This document shows, one piece after another, positions 6,901 to 14,108 of a DNA stretch of 14,108 nt. Both the position numbers and the translations under genes were made by a program. Numbering within the stretch: the first letter of the stretch is position 1; every line of letters begins with the position of its first letter. Origin of the DNA: Acinetobacter sp. Its GTDB lineage: Bacteria > Pseudomonadota > Gammaproteobacteria > Pseudomonadales > Moraxellaceae. The notes beneath the pieces are model-generated. The model made no database searches and was not told where the DNA came from. It saw only the letters and a program-made list of their open reading frames with translations. The stretch spans positions 1 through 14,108 of the forward strand of contig JAUNHS010000008.1 of assembly GCA_030523805.1 (NCBI GenBank). Reading direction: 5' to 3'.

Positions 6901-8106
6901 AATGTCATCACGGAATTTTTGCACCAATTGGCTGGTTGCAGGGGTAAGCCCAACAATCAAATACGCCTGACGCAATAAAGAATTGCTCGGATTGTCCAAC
7001 TGCTGCAATTTATATTCTTGCTGGATTGCTTTGAACAAATCTGTTTTTAAATAAATGCTGGTGCTATAGGTCTCGGTATGATGTTTTAGCAACTGTTGTG
7101 TCGCTGAAAAAGCATCTAAATTCATAGAACCGACCATCATCGCAATGGCACTATGTGCAGGCGTGGTCCAATTGCCTTTTTGCAAATGAGCATTGTGCAA
7201 AGTTTCTAACAGCGAAATCATCACAGCATTAATCATCAATGCACATTCTGCAGCTTGCGAAAGGTTGCTTGGAATGCTAATGGCCGCTCCTTGCTGATGG
7301 AAAATGCGATGGATTTTGACTTCATCGGTTTCCATGTGGAAATGTTTGGTTACGGCTTGAATAGTACGCTCTAAAAATAAATTACAAATTTGGAAGTACG
7401 GTTGTTTCAACGTCGTACTGACGATGGAAATTTTATGCGTTTCAAGCCATTGGAATGTAATTGCAATGCGATGGTCATCGTGCATGGTTGGCTGCGTTTG
7501 CTGAGCGTGCAAGTCATAATCTTTCAACAAGCTGGTTACTTTTTCTTGTTCATTAAACAGCGCAGTTTGTAAATTTTCTATCTGTAATGATGCTTGATCA
7601 CGGAATTGTAAGAAATGGGCATATTCATGACGTGCTGGACGCATAAAGTAATGATAGATAATATAAATGCCTAAATGGAGGACGAGAGAAAGTAACATAA
7701 TCCACCAAGTGTATAGAAATACTTCACTGATACTGGTTTTAATCAATGATAATTCAATACGACCAATTGGCAAATCATTATATTTGACTTCACGAGAGAG
7801 TAAATCGTGGCTACGTGTTTTTTGTGTGCCAGCAGAAACAAGCAAATGTTGTTCTTCATCTAAAATACGAATAGATGCAACATTGGGCAAAGTAGCATAG
7901 CGATTGGCAATCAATGCCAAAGAAATTGGATTGATATAACTCAAATCGGCTCTTACATCATTCTCCATTTGCGTAATGAGAACTTCTCCGTGTTGAACAC
8001 GGGTTTTTCCTAAATAATGTAGCGTAGAATATAAGAGCAATCCTGCATGGCACAGGAAACTGAATAACAGTACACAGGCAAATAAAACCTTTTTGGGTGT
8101 ATTCAC
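6880..8106 (-). CDS. Two-TM membrane protein with degenerate nucleotide-cyclase-like cytoplasmic domain
   Basis: The 408-residue protein has a first TM helix at about 7-32, a periplasmic region at 33-128 (with a PAS/SMP-like VASIRILDEEQHLLVSAG at 76-93), a second TM at about 130-155, a coiled-coil linker at about 160-200, and a cytoplasmic domain at about 212-398. The strand and helix order of the last part resembles class III adenylate cyclase domains: an opening RIAITFQWL, an AAECALMINAVMISLLE helix after the central hairpin, IAMMVG where cyclases have the GIHTG strand, and a final YLIVGL strand. The metal-binding Asp of the first strand and the GDG of the hairpin are absent (FQWLE and HQQGA), so catalysis is unlikely. 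The layout also recalls AhpA/YtjB (SMP_2) proteins. ATG 8106 has GGAAG about 8 nt upstream. It leads the rib operon, 38 nt before ribBA. Function unknown. Confidence 0.75.
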   Translation of the reverse strand: MNTPKKVLFACVLLFSFLCHAGLLLYSTLHYLGKTRVQHGEVLITQMENDVRADLSYINPISLALIANRYATLPNVASIRILDEEQHLLVSAGTQKTRSHDLLSREVKYNDLPIGRIELSLIKTSISEVFLYTWWIMLLSLVLHLGIYIIYHYFMRPARHEYAHFLQFRDQASLQIENLQTALFNEQEKVTSLLKDYDLHAQQTQPTMHDDHRIAITFQWLETHKISIVSTTLKQPYFQICNLFLERTIQAVTKHFHMETDEVKIHRIFHQQGAAISIPSNLSQAAECALMINAVMISLLETLHNAHLQKGNWTTPAHSAIAMMVGSMNLDAFSATQQLLKHHTETYSTSIYLKTDLFKAIQQEYKLQQLDNPSNSLLRQAYLIVGLTPATSQLVQKFRDDILSSEIA

Positions 8107-8147
8107 GATACGTCTTCCACAAAAGTCATCAAATTAAAATATGATAT

Positions 8148-8153
8148 ATTATA
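8148..8153 (-). promoter_or_regulatory. Candidate -10 box for the membrane-protein/rib operon
   Basis: The minus strand reads TATAAT here, about 42 nt upstream of the ATG at 8106 and downstream of the ponA terminator, which is where an operon promoter is expected. The -35 region at correct spacing (about 8171-8177) is a poor match, so this is a motif-level call. Confidence 0.4.
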
Positions 8154-8207
8154 GTCTATTGTCAGCTGTCTGTATTGTTATTTTTATTAAGGAGCGAAAA
8201 TTTCTGC

Positions 8208-8245
8208 AAAAAAATAAGCTGAGATCGTGAAATATCTCAGCTTAT
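8208..8245 (-). terminator. Intrinsic terminator of ponA
   Basis: A perfect 12-bp stem (8214-8225 with 8234-8245, ATAAGCTGAGAT and its complement) has an 8-nt loop and is followed on the minus strand by a run of seven T (the A run at 8208-8214). It lies about 20 nt after the ponA stop and separates ponA from the rib operon. Confidence 0.9.
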
Positions 8246-8265
8246 GTGATTGCCTACAGCGGAAT

Positions 8266-11001
8266 TTACATATTACCGTCTAGTAGATTTTCTAAACTAC
8301 CTGCAGCAGGTTCACGTGTTTCGGTATCACGCTGTGGTGCTGGGGCAGCAGGTGTTTGCTTTTTAGGCTGCTCTTTTGGTGCTTGTGGTGCAGGAGCAGG
8401 CGTTGGACGTGGTTTTGGTGCTGGCGTATCAGTAATCATCTGATCTGGCAAGTCTTCAAAATCACGATCACGATTGACAGGTGCAGGTGCAACAGGTCGG
8501 CTCGTTTTTGGTGCTTCGGTACGCGTGGTGCGTGTCGTGTTGCTGGTATTGCGAGTAGATGTATTGTTGCTTGGCGTTTTGCCGTACAATGAACGTGCCA
8601 TCGGTGGAATAGATGACGAAGCAACCACTTCTTCTGCTTTACTTTCATCAACTTTACTTTCACGAGAAATCGGGTCTTTGGCATTTTTATCCAATGTTAC
8701 CCAGCTTGAAGGCGTGCCTTTGAGTGCTTTAGCCATGTAGTTTGCCCAAATTGGTAATGCGGCAATACCACCGTATTCTTTACGACCCAAAGTAGATGGT
8801 TTGTCAAAACCAACCCATACCACGGTTACAAGCTGACCGTTAAATCCTGCGAACCATGCATCTTTGGCATCGTTGGTTGTACCTGTTTTACCACCCAAGT
8901 CGCCACGACCTACTTTTTGTGCTGCACGACCTGTACCTACACGAATTACATCACGCAAGATACTTGCCATTTCATAAGCAGAGCTTGATTTGAGAATACG
9001 CTGTGCTTGCATATACTCGCCTTTAATCTCTACTTTATCTAGCGTTGGTTCATTGTTGTCATTCGCTGTTTCAGCAGCATTTTTGGCTTTTACATCTTTA
9101 GCTGTTGCTTTTGCATCTTCAGCTTTTTCGTCTGCTTTGCTATTGAGCGAACTATGCTGTTTTAAATATTTGGCATTGATTTCTTCATTTTTAGCAATAC
9201 ATGGAATACACGCATAAGCAGGCGTTGCCTTATAAATTTCTTTATCATTAATATCGGTAATACGCTTGATAAAGTAAGGCTGTACACGATAACCACCATT
9301 GGCAAACGTTGCATAGCCTGTTGCCATTTGAATTGGCAATACTTGTGGCGTACCCAACGCAATGGTGTAGTTGCGTGGAATTTGGTCTTCTTGCAAACCA
9401 AAGTCAATAAATAATTGACGAGCTCGCTCTAAACCAACGGTACGCAACAAACGCACGGATACAGTGTTACGAGACAAATACAAGGCACGGCGTAACGACA
9501 TCGGGCCAACATAGCGACCATCGGCATTTTTTGGCGACCAGCCACTAATGGTAATACGACTATCGCTCACCACACTATCAGGGGTCATACCACGTTCTAA
9601 AGCCAAGGCGTAAACGAATGGCTTGATAATAGAACCTGGCTGACGCCAACCTTGCGTTGCACGGTTAAATTTAGAATGGAAATAGTTATAACCACCGACC
9701 ACAGCGACTACCGCACCATCATTCGGGTGAATAGAAATCAGCTGACCTTGTACTTTTGGAATATGCACTAAATACCATGACGTTTTGGCTTCATTATTGG
9801 CACGCAAATAAACAATATCTTTTGGCTTCACCAATTGAGCCACGCTACGCACACCATACACTGCATTGGCACTACGATGCACCAAGGTTGGGCCACGATG
9901 AACGGTAACTTTCTTACCATCTTGCATTTCTGCTGTAAATGAACCACCACTGACGCTCAATACTTTGGCAGGATAACTGTTGCCATACGGCATAAATTGC
10001 TCTAACGGTTTATCGTGAGCTTCTACACCATGCCAACCATGACGACGGTCATAATCTTCCAAGCCTTTTTGTACCGCTTGTTCGGCATAAGTTTGGCGAA
10101 TACTGTCAATGGTAGTATAGACTTTATAGCCAGAATCAATGGCGTGTTCACCAAAATTCATCACCAATTCATTACGCACCAACTCAGCCACATAAGGGAA
10201 ACGGTTTGGCACATCTCGTGTAACCATGTTGAGATTAATTGGTGCAGCAATGGCTTCGTCATATTGAGCTTTATTGATATAGCCCAATTGCAACATACGA
10301 CCCAAAATCCAGTTACGACGCTCTAAAGCACGTTCAGGATTATTCACAGGGTTAAATTTAGACGGTGCTTTGGGCAAACCTGCAAGCATTGCCATTTCTG
10401 CGATGGTCAGCTCATCTAATTTTTTGTTGTAATAAATTTGTGCTGCAGCGGCAATGCCGTAAGCATTTTTACCCAAGAAAATTTTGTTTACATAAAGGGT
10501 TAAAATTTCTTCTTTTGTTAAATTTTCTTCAATATGGCGAGCCAAGAAAATTTCTGTGAGTTTACGCTTTAACGTACGGTCTGGCGTTAAATAATAGTTT
10601 TTCGCCACCTGCATGGTAATGGTAGAACCACCCGTTTGCACATCAGAACCTGTAACACTTTCGCTTAATGCACGCCCTAAACTTTTGAAGCTAATCCCAC
10701 CGTGTTCAAAAAAGGTAGAATCTTCCGCTGCCAAAAAGGCATGAATAAAATGCTGTGGAATTTGCTTATATTCCACAGGTAACGATAATTTTGTACCAAA
10801 TTCAGCAATCAGCTGTTCATCTGCCGTATAAATTTGGAGTGGTTTGAGTACAGGAGCTTTTTTAAGCGTACTAATATCTGGGAGTGATGGTGCAATATAC
10901 AAATGCATACCATAAAAACCCATAGGAATAGAAAATATCCCCATGAGTGAAGCAATAATCACAGGGTGAGTTAAACGAGAACGAATTGACTTTTTCTTCA
11001 T
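8266..11001 (-). CDS. ponA: Penicillin-binding protein 1A, bifunctional peptidoglycan glycosyltransferase/transpeptidase
   Basis: This class A PBP polymerises lipid II into glycan strands and cross-links the peptides in the periplasm. Numbered from MKKKSIRSRL (911 aa), it has an N-terminal TM anchor (about 13-37) and a GT51 domain with AAEDSTFFEHGG (catalytic Glu 93) and GGSTITMQVAKN. An OB-like insert follows at about 325-400. The transpeptidase has SIIK (Ser 457, Lys 460), SRN (510-512) and KTGT (705-708). A Lys/Ala-rich, low-complexity insert (about 604-660), just after a CIPC at 598-601, separates SRN from KTGT. The last 120 residues form a disordered Thr/Asn- then Pro/Ala-rich tail. ATG 11001 fits the family; an in-frame ATG at 11040 adds 13 residues, and neither has a clear ribosome site. 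It is divergent from pilMNOP, the usual arrangement in Pseudomonas and Acinetobacter. Confidence 0.96.
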   Translation of the reverse strand: MKKKSIRSRLTHPVIIASLMGIFSIPMGFYGMHLYIAPSLPDISTLKKAPVLKPLQIYTADEQLIAEFGTKLSLPVEYKQIPQHFIHAFLAAEDSTFFEHGGISFKSLGRALSESVTGSDVQTGGSTITMQVAKNYYLTPDRTLKRKLTEIFLARHIEENLTKEEILTLYVNKIFLGKNAYGIAAAAQIYYNKKLDELTIAEMAMLAGLPKAPSKFNPVNNPERALERRNWILGRMLQLGYINKAQYDEAIAAPINLNMVTRDVPNRFPYVAELVRNELVMNFGEHAIDSGYKVYTTIDSIRQTYAEQAVQKGLEDYDRRHGWHGVEAHDKPLEQFMPYGNSYPAKVLSVSGGSFTAEMQDGKKVTVHRGPTLVHRSANAVYGVRSVAQLVKPKDIVYLRANNEAKTSWYLVHIPKVQGQLISIHPNDGAVVAVVGGYNYFHSKFNRATQGWRQPGSIIKPFVYALALERGMTPDSVVSDSRITISGWSPKNADGRYVGPMSLRRALYLSRNTVSVRLLRTVGLERARQLFIDFGLQEDQIPRNYTIALGTPQVLPIQMATGYATFANGGYRVQPYFIKRITDINDKEIYKATPAYACIPCIAKNEEINAKYLKQHSSLNSKADEKAEDAKATAKDVKAKNAAETANDNNEPTLDKVEIKGEYMQAQRILKSSSAYEMASILRDVIRVGTGRAAQKVGRGDLGGKTGTTNDAKDAWFAGFNGQLVTVVWVGFDKPSTLGRKEYGGIAALPIWANYMAKALKGTPSSWVTLDKNAKDPISRESKVDESKAEEVVASSSIPPMARSLYGKTPSNNTSTRNTSNTTRTTRTEAPKTSRPVAPAPVNRDRDFEDLPDQMITDTPAPKPRPTPAPAPQAPKEQPKKQTPAAPAPQRDTETREPAAGSLENLLDGNM

Positions 11002-11233
11002 GATAATATGTTTTGCATACGCATTTCGCAAATAAAACATGATAAGTATAAAACGATTAGCGATAGAATTGTTAGATTTTTTTAGAAAAATTGCATAAAA
11101 TATGGTTAAATACTGTTTTTAATATAGATTTGTCTCTCAAATTGCGTTTTAAAATGCACAATAAATCACATTTGTATCTGTCATGCTGTGCATCGCTTCA
11201 TGTCGCATGATGAAAAATAAACAAGGAAAAGTT
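11002..11233. promoter_or_regulatory. Divergent ponA/pilM intergenic control region
   Basis: About 230 nt of AT-rich DNA lies between the two likely start codons. For ponA the minus strand reads TATACT at 11045-11050, which would give a leader of about 37 nt to ATG 11001. For pilM the plus strand holds TAATAT at 11120-11125 and TATAGA at 11123-11128. No good -35 was found for any of them. A near-palindrome GCGTTTTAAAATGC lies at 11144-11157. The exact promoters cannot be settled by eye. Confidence 0.35.
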
Positions 11234-12229
11234 GTGAACATTCCATTTTTGTTTCGTGCTCCACCTAAAATTGTTGCCGTTGCATGGGCATCATCTACTT
11301 TGCATATATTGAGCATTCGCCAGCAGCAACAGCAATGGCTTGTTGATGATTATCAGCAATGTACTTTCGCTTTACCATCTTTCACATCGCATGATACACC
11401 GCATGATGGCAATGAGCCAACATCGGCATCGTGGCATGATGATTGGCATAGGTTATTTGCCCAAGCCGTAGAAGAAATGGCAGTGCAAATCGCATCGCCT
11501 TTGCAGGTGGTTGTGGCGTTGCCTGAGCGTATGGTGGTGCGACAATGGTTGAATATTTCACCCGATTTGCGTGATGATGAGCGAGAGCAAGAAATCCAAT
11601 TTTTGCTTGATGAGCGATTGCCTTTTGCGATTGATGACGCTTATATGGACTTTTGTGAAATGACGCACCCACAAGATGAAACGCAAGGCAATGTGCTGTG
11701 TGTGGCAACTTTGCAACATCATGTGCAACAAATAGTGGCGTGTTTTAAAGCGGTAGGCTGGCAGGTGCAAGCGGTGGAAAGTGAGCAATTTGCCTTGGAG
11801 CGGAGTTTGTCTTTTATGGCAGATTATTTCCCTTTGGGCGTGCAAGATGTGTTAGTTTTGCATTTAGATGCCGATCGGGTGTTGTTACACGATTATCGTC
11901 ATCAGCGACCACAGGGGCATATTCATTATTTTCGTGAACATAGCATTGCTTCACCATCACAATTTGGTGAAATGTATGCCGAAGCCTTGCGAGCATTGCA
12001 ATATTATCAATCATCATCTCACGCACAAGCCATTCAATATGTGCTATTGGCTGGGCGATATGCCAATGCAGAGATGGTGCAACAATTGCAACAGCAAGGT
12101 TATCGTGTAGAATTGGCAAATCCAATCGCACAAATGCACTGTGCCGAGCAAGTCAATCAAACCCTGTTGTATCAAAATGCACCACAATTATTACAAGCGT
12201 GTGGTTTGGCGTTGCGAGCGTATGTATGA
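11234..12229 (+). CDS. pilM: Type IV pilus inner-membrane platform protein PilM, divergent
   Basis: PilM is a cytoplasmic actin-like protein that binds the N-terminal tail of PilN and links the PilNOP alignment complex to the pilus motors. Homology is clearest in ESEQFALER (183-191), the ANPIAQM segment near 295 and the end QLLQACGLALRAYV. The GTG at 11234 was chosen because AAGGAA precedes it by 5-6 nt and the family starts close before this point, giving 331 aa; the upstream ATG at 11183 would add 17 Cys/Met/Lys residues with no ribosome site. The nucleotide-binding signatures look eroded: the usual GIDISSTSVKL reads VAVAWASSTLHIL (14-26), the second phosphate loop reads LHLDADRVLLH, and LAGG is LAGR. 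It is Gln- and His-rich. It overlaps pilN by the 4-nt ATGA. Confidence 0.88.
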   Translation: MNIPFLFRAPPKIVAVAWASSTLHILSIRQQQQQWLVDDYQQCTFALPSFTSHDTPHDGNEPTSASWHDDWHRLFAQAVEEMAVQIASPLQVVVALPERMVVRQWLNISPDLRDDEREQEIQFLLDERLPFAIDDAYMDFCEMTHPQDETQGNVLCVATLQHHVQQIVACFKAVGWQVQAVESEQFALERSLSFMADYFPLGVQDVLVLHLDADRVLLHDYRHQRPQGHIHYFREHSIASPSQFGEMYAEALRALQYYQSSSHAQAIQYVLLAGRYANAEMVQQLQQQGYRVELANPIAQMHCAEQVNQTLLYQNAPQLLQACGLALRAYV

Positions 12230-12894
12230 ACATCATGAGCCGTAGAATTAATTTGTTACCATGGCGAGAGCAACGTCGCCAACAGGTACAACGCCAATTT
12301 ATCGGGCAAATGCTGTTGTGCGTGAGTATTGCCATTGTACTCAGTGTGGTGGCGTATTTCTTTTTACAGCAACAACTGCAACAGCAACAAGGCATTCAAG
12401 ATTATTTGCAACAGCAACATCAAAGTTTAGACCAACAATTATCCAGCGTGCATACAACGGAAGATAGCCGTCAGCATATGTTGCAAGTGATTGCCGCAAT
12501 AGAGCAAATTCAAGGACAACGCCCAATCTCGGTACGTTTGATTGATGAAATTGCACGCACTGTGCCTGAGCAAGTGTATTTAACTCGTGTGCAACGCATT
12601 GCCGAAAAATTTCAGTTTGAAGGGCGTGCCAAAGACCCTGAAGTGGTGGCAGATTATTTACGACGTTTAGATGCATCTATTTGGTTTAGAAATGTTTTTA
12701 TGCAATCGTTTGTGCTAAAAGAACAGAGTGTAACGACGCAACCGAGTTCACTTTCGCCACGCATAGAAGAGCAATATGGCTATTTTGTGATTACCGCAGA
12801 TGTCGGTGAATTGGCAAGCAATGCACCTGTAGAGCCGACAGCAAATACATCAAACACAACAACGCCAACGCAAGGAGCAAATCATGCACGATGA
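12226..12894 (+). CDS. pilN: Type IV pilus assembly protein PilN
   Basis: PilN is a bitopic inner-membrane protein whose cytoplasmic tail binds PilM and whose periplasmic ferredoxin-like domain pairs with PilO. The 222 residues begin with the hallmark INLLPWRE at 8-15. A TM helix follows at about 26-47, then a Gln-rich coiled coil (48-90), the PilN domain (about 91-195) and a Thr/Asn/Pro-rich tail. The first ATG (12226) overlaps the pilM stop as ATGA, suggesting translational coupling; ATG 12235 (MSRRINLLPW) is an equally acceptable start and closer to the usual PilN N-terminus. The 3' end overlaps pilO by 11 nt and supplies pilO's ribosome site. Confidence 0.93.
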   Translation: MNIMSRRINLLPWREQRRQQVQRQFIGQMLLCVSIAIVLSVVAYFFLQQQLQQQQGIQDYLQQQHQSLDQQLSSVHTTEDSRQHMLQVIAAIEQIQGQRPISVRLIDEIARTVPEQVYLTRVQRIAEKFQFEGRAKDPEVVADYLRRLDASIWFRNVFMQSFVLKEQSVTTQPSSLSPRIEEQYGYFVITADVGELASNAPVEPTANTSNTTTPTQGANHAR

Positions 12895-13558
12895 TGACGA
12901 TGATTTACCACCTACAGCGTGGCAGCGTTTTACACAGCATTTAACGCAATTTCAGCAATTGGATTTGCAGCAGTATGATACATGGTCATCGGGTGTACGT
13001 TGGCTGGTGAGTATATTGAGTGCAATCATTATTTTATTGTTTGTAGGTTTTGTATTTTTACTTCCTAAATATCAGCAATTGCAAGAAATGCAACAACAGC
13101 AGCAACAGTCGCTACAAAGTTTACAAGTGAAAGATGCGAAATTACGCAATGCTCAACAAATCCAACAGCAATTGGCACAGCTGGAACAACATTTTCAACA
13201 GGCGATGTTGCAATTTCCACAAGCCAGTGAATTGCCTAGCGTGTTAGAAAGTATTCATCGTGTAGGGGCTACGGCAGGTTTGCAAATTACCAATTTACGC
13301 TTGGAAAATGAAGTAGAACAAGATGTTTTGATTGAGCAAGCCTTGTTGATTGAAGCGACTGGTGGCTATCATCAATTTGGGCGGTTTGTCAGTGAATTTG
13401 CTCAATTGCCTCGTGTGATGGATTTGCAAGATTTTGATGTGGTCGCACAAATGCAAAGTAATTCAGATTTGCCATTATTACATTATAAAATGACGGCAAA
13501 ATTGTATCGTTATCGTCCATTGGACAAAGCGACAGATCGCCAAAACACAGGGAAGTAG
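12884..13558 (+). CDS. pilO: Type IV pilus assembly protein PilO
   Basis: PilO is the heterodimer partner of PilN in the inner-membrane alignment complex and contacts PilP. The 224 residues have a short acidic cytoplasmic start (MHDDDDDLPP), a TM helix at about 37-60, a strongly Gln-rich coiled coil (61-110) and the periplasmic ferredoxin-like domain with LPSVLESIHRVGATAGLQI (117-135) and GGYHQFGRFVSEFAQLPRV (160-178). These are close to the family pattern, in which a Gly-x-Tyr-His-x-Phe-Gly-Arg-Phe motif is typical. AAGGAG sits 6 nt before the ATG. It overlaps pilN by 11 nt and leaves 3 nt before pilP. Confidence 0.95.
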   Translation: MHDDDDDLPPTAWQRFTQHLTQFQQLDLQQYDTWSSGVRWLVSILSAIIILLFVGFVFLLPKYQQLQEMQQQQQQSLQSLQVKDAKLRNAQQIQQQLAQLEQHFQQAMLQFPQASELPSVLESIHRVGATAGLQITNLRLENEVEQDVLIEQALLIEATGGYHQFGRFVSEFAQLPRVMDLQDFDVVAQMQSNSDLPLLHYKMTAKLYRYRPLDKATDRQNTGK

Positions 13559-13561
13559 CTA

Positions 13562-14108
13562 ATGGTTATGACGATGGTGAAGTTATATCAAGCCTTGCAA
13601 AGGGTCAAATATGGGGGCAGTATTTTGCTTGTATCATTGTGTTTGACGGCTTGTCAGGAGCAGTGGCAAACAGCAACGTTGCACGATGTGCAACAGCAAG
13701 TGAAAAATATTCGCCAGCAAACGCCACCTGCATTGCCACCATTGCCTGAATTTCACGCTGCACCACAATATGATTATGCTGCACAAGGTTATCGTTCGCC
13801 ATTTTTAGCGGCATCATTGGCAAAAGAAGTGCGTACAACGCAAAAAATCCAACCCAATATGCAACGTGTCAAACAAGCCTTGGAATATTTTCCTTTGGAG
13901 CAATTGCTCATGAAAGGGACAATGCAACAAGGTGGGCGTAGGGTGGCTCTGATTCAAGCTCCAGATGGACGTGTGGAATTGGTCGCCAAAGGCGATTATT
14001 TGGGATTGCATCATGGGCAGGTGCAACACATTAGTGCCAAGCATTTGGATTTGGTAGAATTAATAAGTGATGGGCGAAGTGGTTATATGCAACGTCATCG
14101 GCAATTAT
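13562..14108 (+). CDS. pilP: Type IV pilus assembly lipoprotein PilP (3' end beyond the window)
   Basis: PilP is a lipoprotein that joins the PilNO complex to the outer-membrane secretin PilQ. The frame is open to the window end (182 codons seen). A lipoprotein signal is visible: a hydrophobic core LLVSLCLTAC with lipobox LTAC and lipidated Cys at residue 31. A Pro-rich, flexible linker (54-68) follows, then RSPF at 78-81. Next comes the PilP beta-domain, beginning with the LEYFPLEQL element (107-115) and including GTMQQGGRRVALIQAPDGRVEL and GDYLGLHHGQV. GGAAG lies 6 nt before ATG 13562; in-frame ATGs at 13568 and 13574 are less well placed. pilQ is expected just outside the window. Confidence 0.94.
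   Translation, partial: MVMTMVKLYQALQRVKYGGSILLVSLCLTACQEQWQTATLHDVQQQVKNIRQQTPPALPPLPEFHAAPQYDYAAQGYRSPFLAASLAKEVRTTQKIQPNMQRVKQALEYFPLEQLLMKGTMQQGGRRVALIQAPDGRVELVAKGDYLGLHHGQVQHISAKHLDLVELISDGRSGYMQRHRQL

Noticed and set aside
10015..10326. A 103-codon open frame on the plus strand inside ponA
   Set aside because: It is antisense to the GT51/OB-like part of ponA, whose motifs are all intact; no ribosome site or recognisable protein pattern.
11183..11233. Upstream ATG at 11183 as the pilM start
   Set aside because: No ribosome site precedes it and the added residues (MLCIASCRMMKNK...) match no PilM N-terminus; the GTG at 11234 has AAGGAA at good spacing.
11382..12131. Several minus-strand open frames of 95-108 codons opposite pilM
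   Set aside because: They are His/Ala-rich products of the opposite strand of a GC-skewed, Gln-rich gene; the pilM frame carries clear family similarity and couples to pilN.
12360..13150. CRISPR-like or satellite repeat from the CAACAG pattern
   Set aside because: The units are in-frame Gln codons within pilN and pilO, with no regular repeat-spacer structure.

Overview
This window reads as a chromosomal segment of a low-GC gammaproteobacterium of the family Moraxellaceae (Acinetobacter/Moraxella type). Three observations support that: the cluster ribBA-ribH-nusB-thiL-...-pgpA, the divergent pair ponA | pilMNOP, and the protein sequences themselves. Genus and species cannot be fixed from the sequence alone. 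Most of the window is core genome with an ordinary layout, plus one clearly foreign-looking gene.

Layout. Positions 1-49 hold the tail of an unidentified upstream gene. A hairpin-rich intergenic stretch follows, then aroE (shikimate dehydrogenase) on the + strand, ending in a good intrinsic terminator. From about 8106 down to 994, eight genes run on the minus strand with gaps of at most about 40 nt, so they probably form one operon: a two-TM membrane protein with a degenerate cyclase-like cytoplasmic domain, ribBA, ribH, nusB, thiL, a DUF262-DUF1524 (GmrSD-like) putative restriction/defence gene, pgpA, and an overlooked 52-residue single-TM protein. ponA (class A penicillin-binding protein 1A) lies upstream on the same strand. 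It has its own strong terminator at about 8208-8245. A divergent intergenic region of about 230 nt then leads into pilM-pilN-pilO-pilP on the + strand, the type IV pilus inner-membrane alignment complex; pilP is cut by the window end.

How the genes fit together. ribBA and ribH supply riboflavin precursors, NusB is a transcription antitermination factor, ThiL makes thiamine diphosphate and PgpA makes phosphatidylglycerol: a housekeeping operon of mixed metabolism. The DUF262-DUF1524 gene sits between thiL and pgpA. It is strikingly AT-rich compared with its neighbours, has its own Shine-Dalgarno site, and overlaps the start of pgpA, where an 8-bp ATGAGCAA is duplicated. This looks like a defence gene captured into an essential operon and is the most interesting feature of the window.

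Other points worth a second look are: a PilM whose nucleotide-binding signatures appear eroded although the PilN motif that docks on it is kept; the degenerate cyclase-like membrane protein; the 52-aa protein; two mutually exclusive hairpins upstream of aroE; and a Lys/Ala-rich insert plus long Pro/Ala-rich tail in PBP1A. No tRNA, rRNA, CRISPR, insertion sequence or riboswitch was seen.
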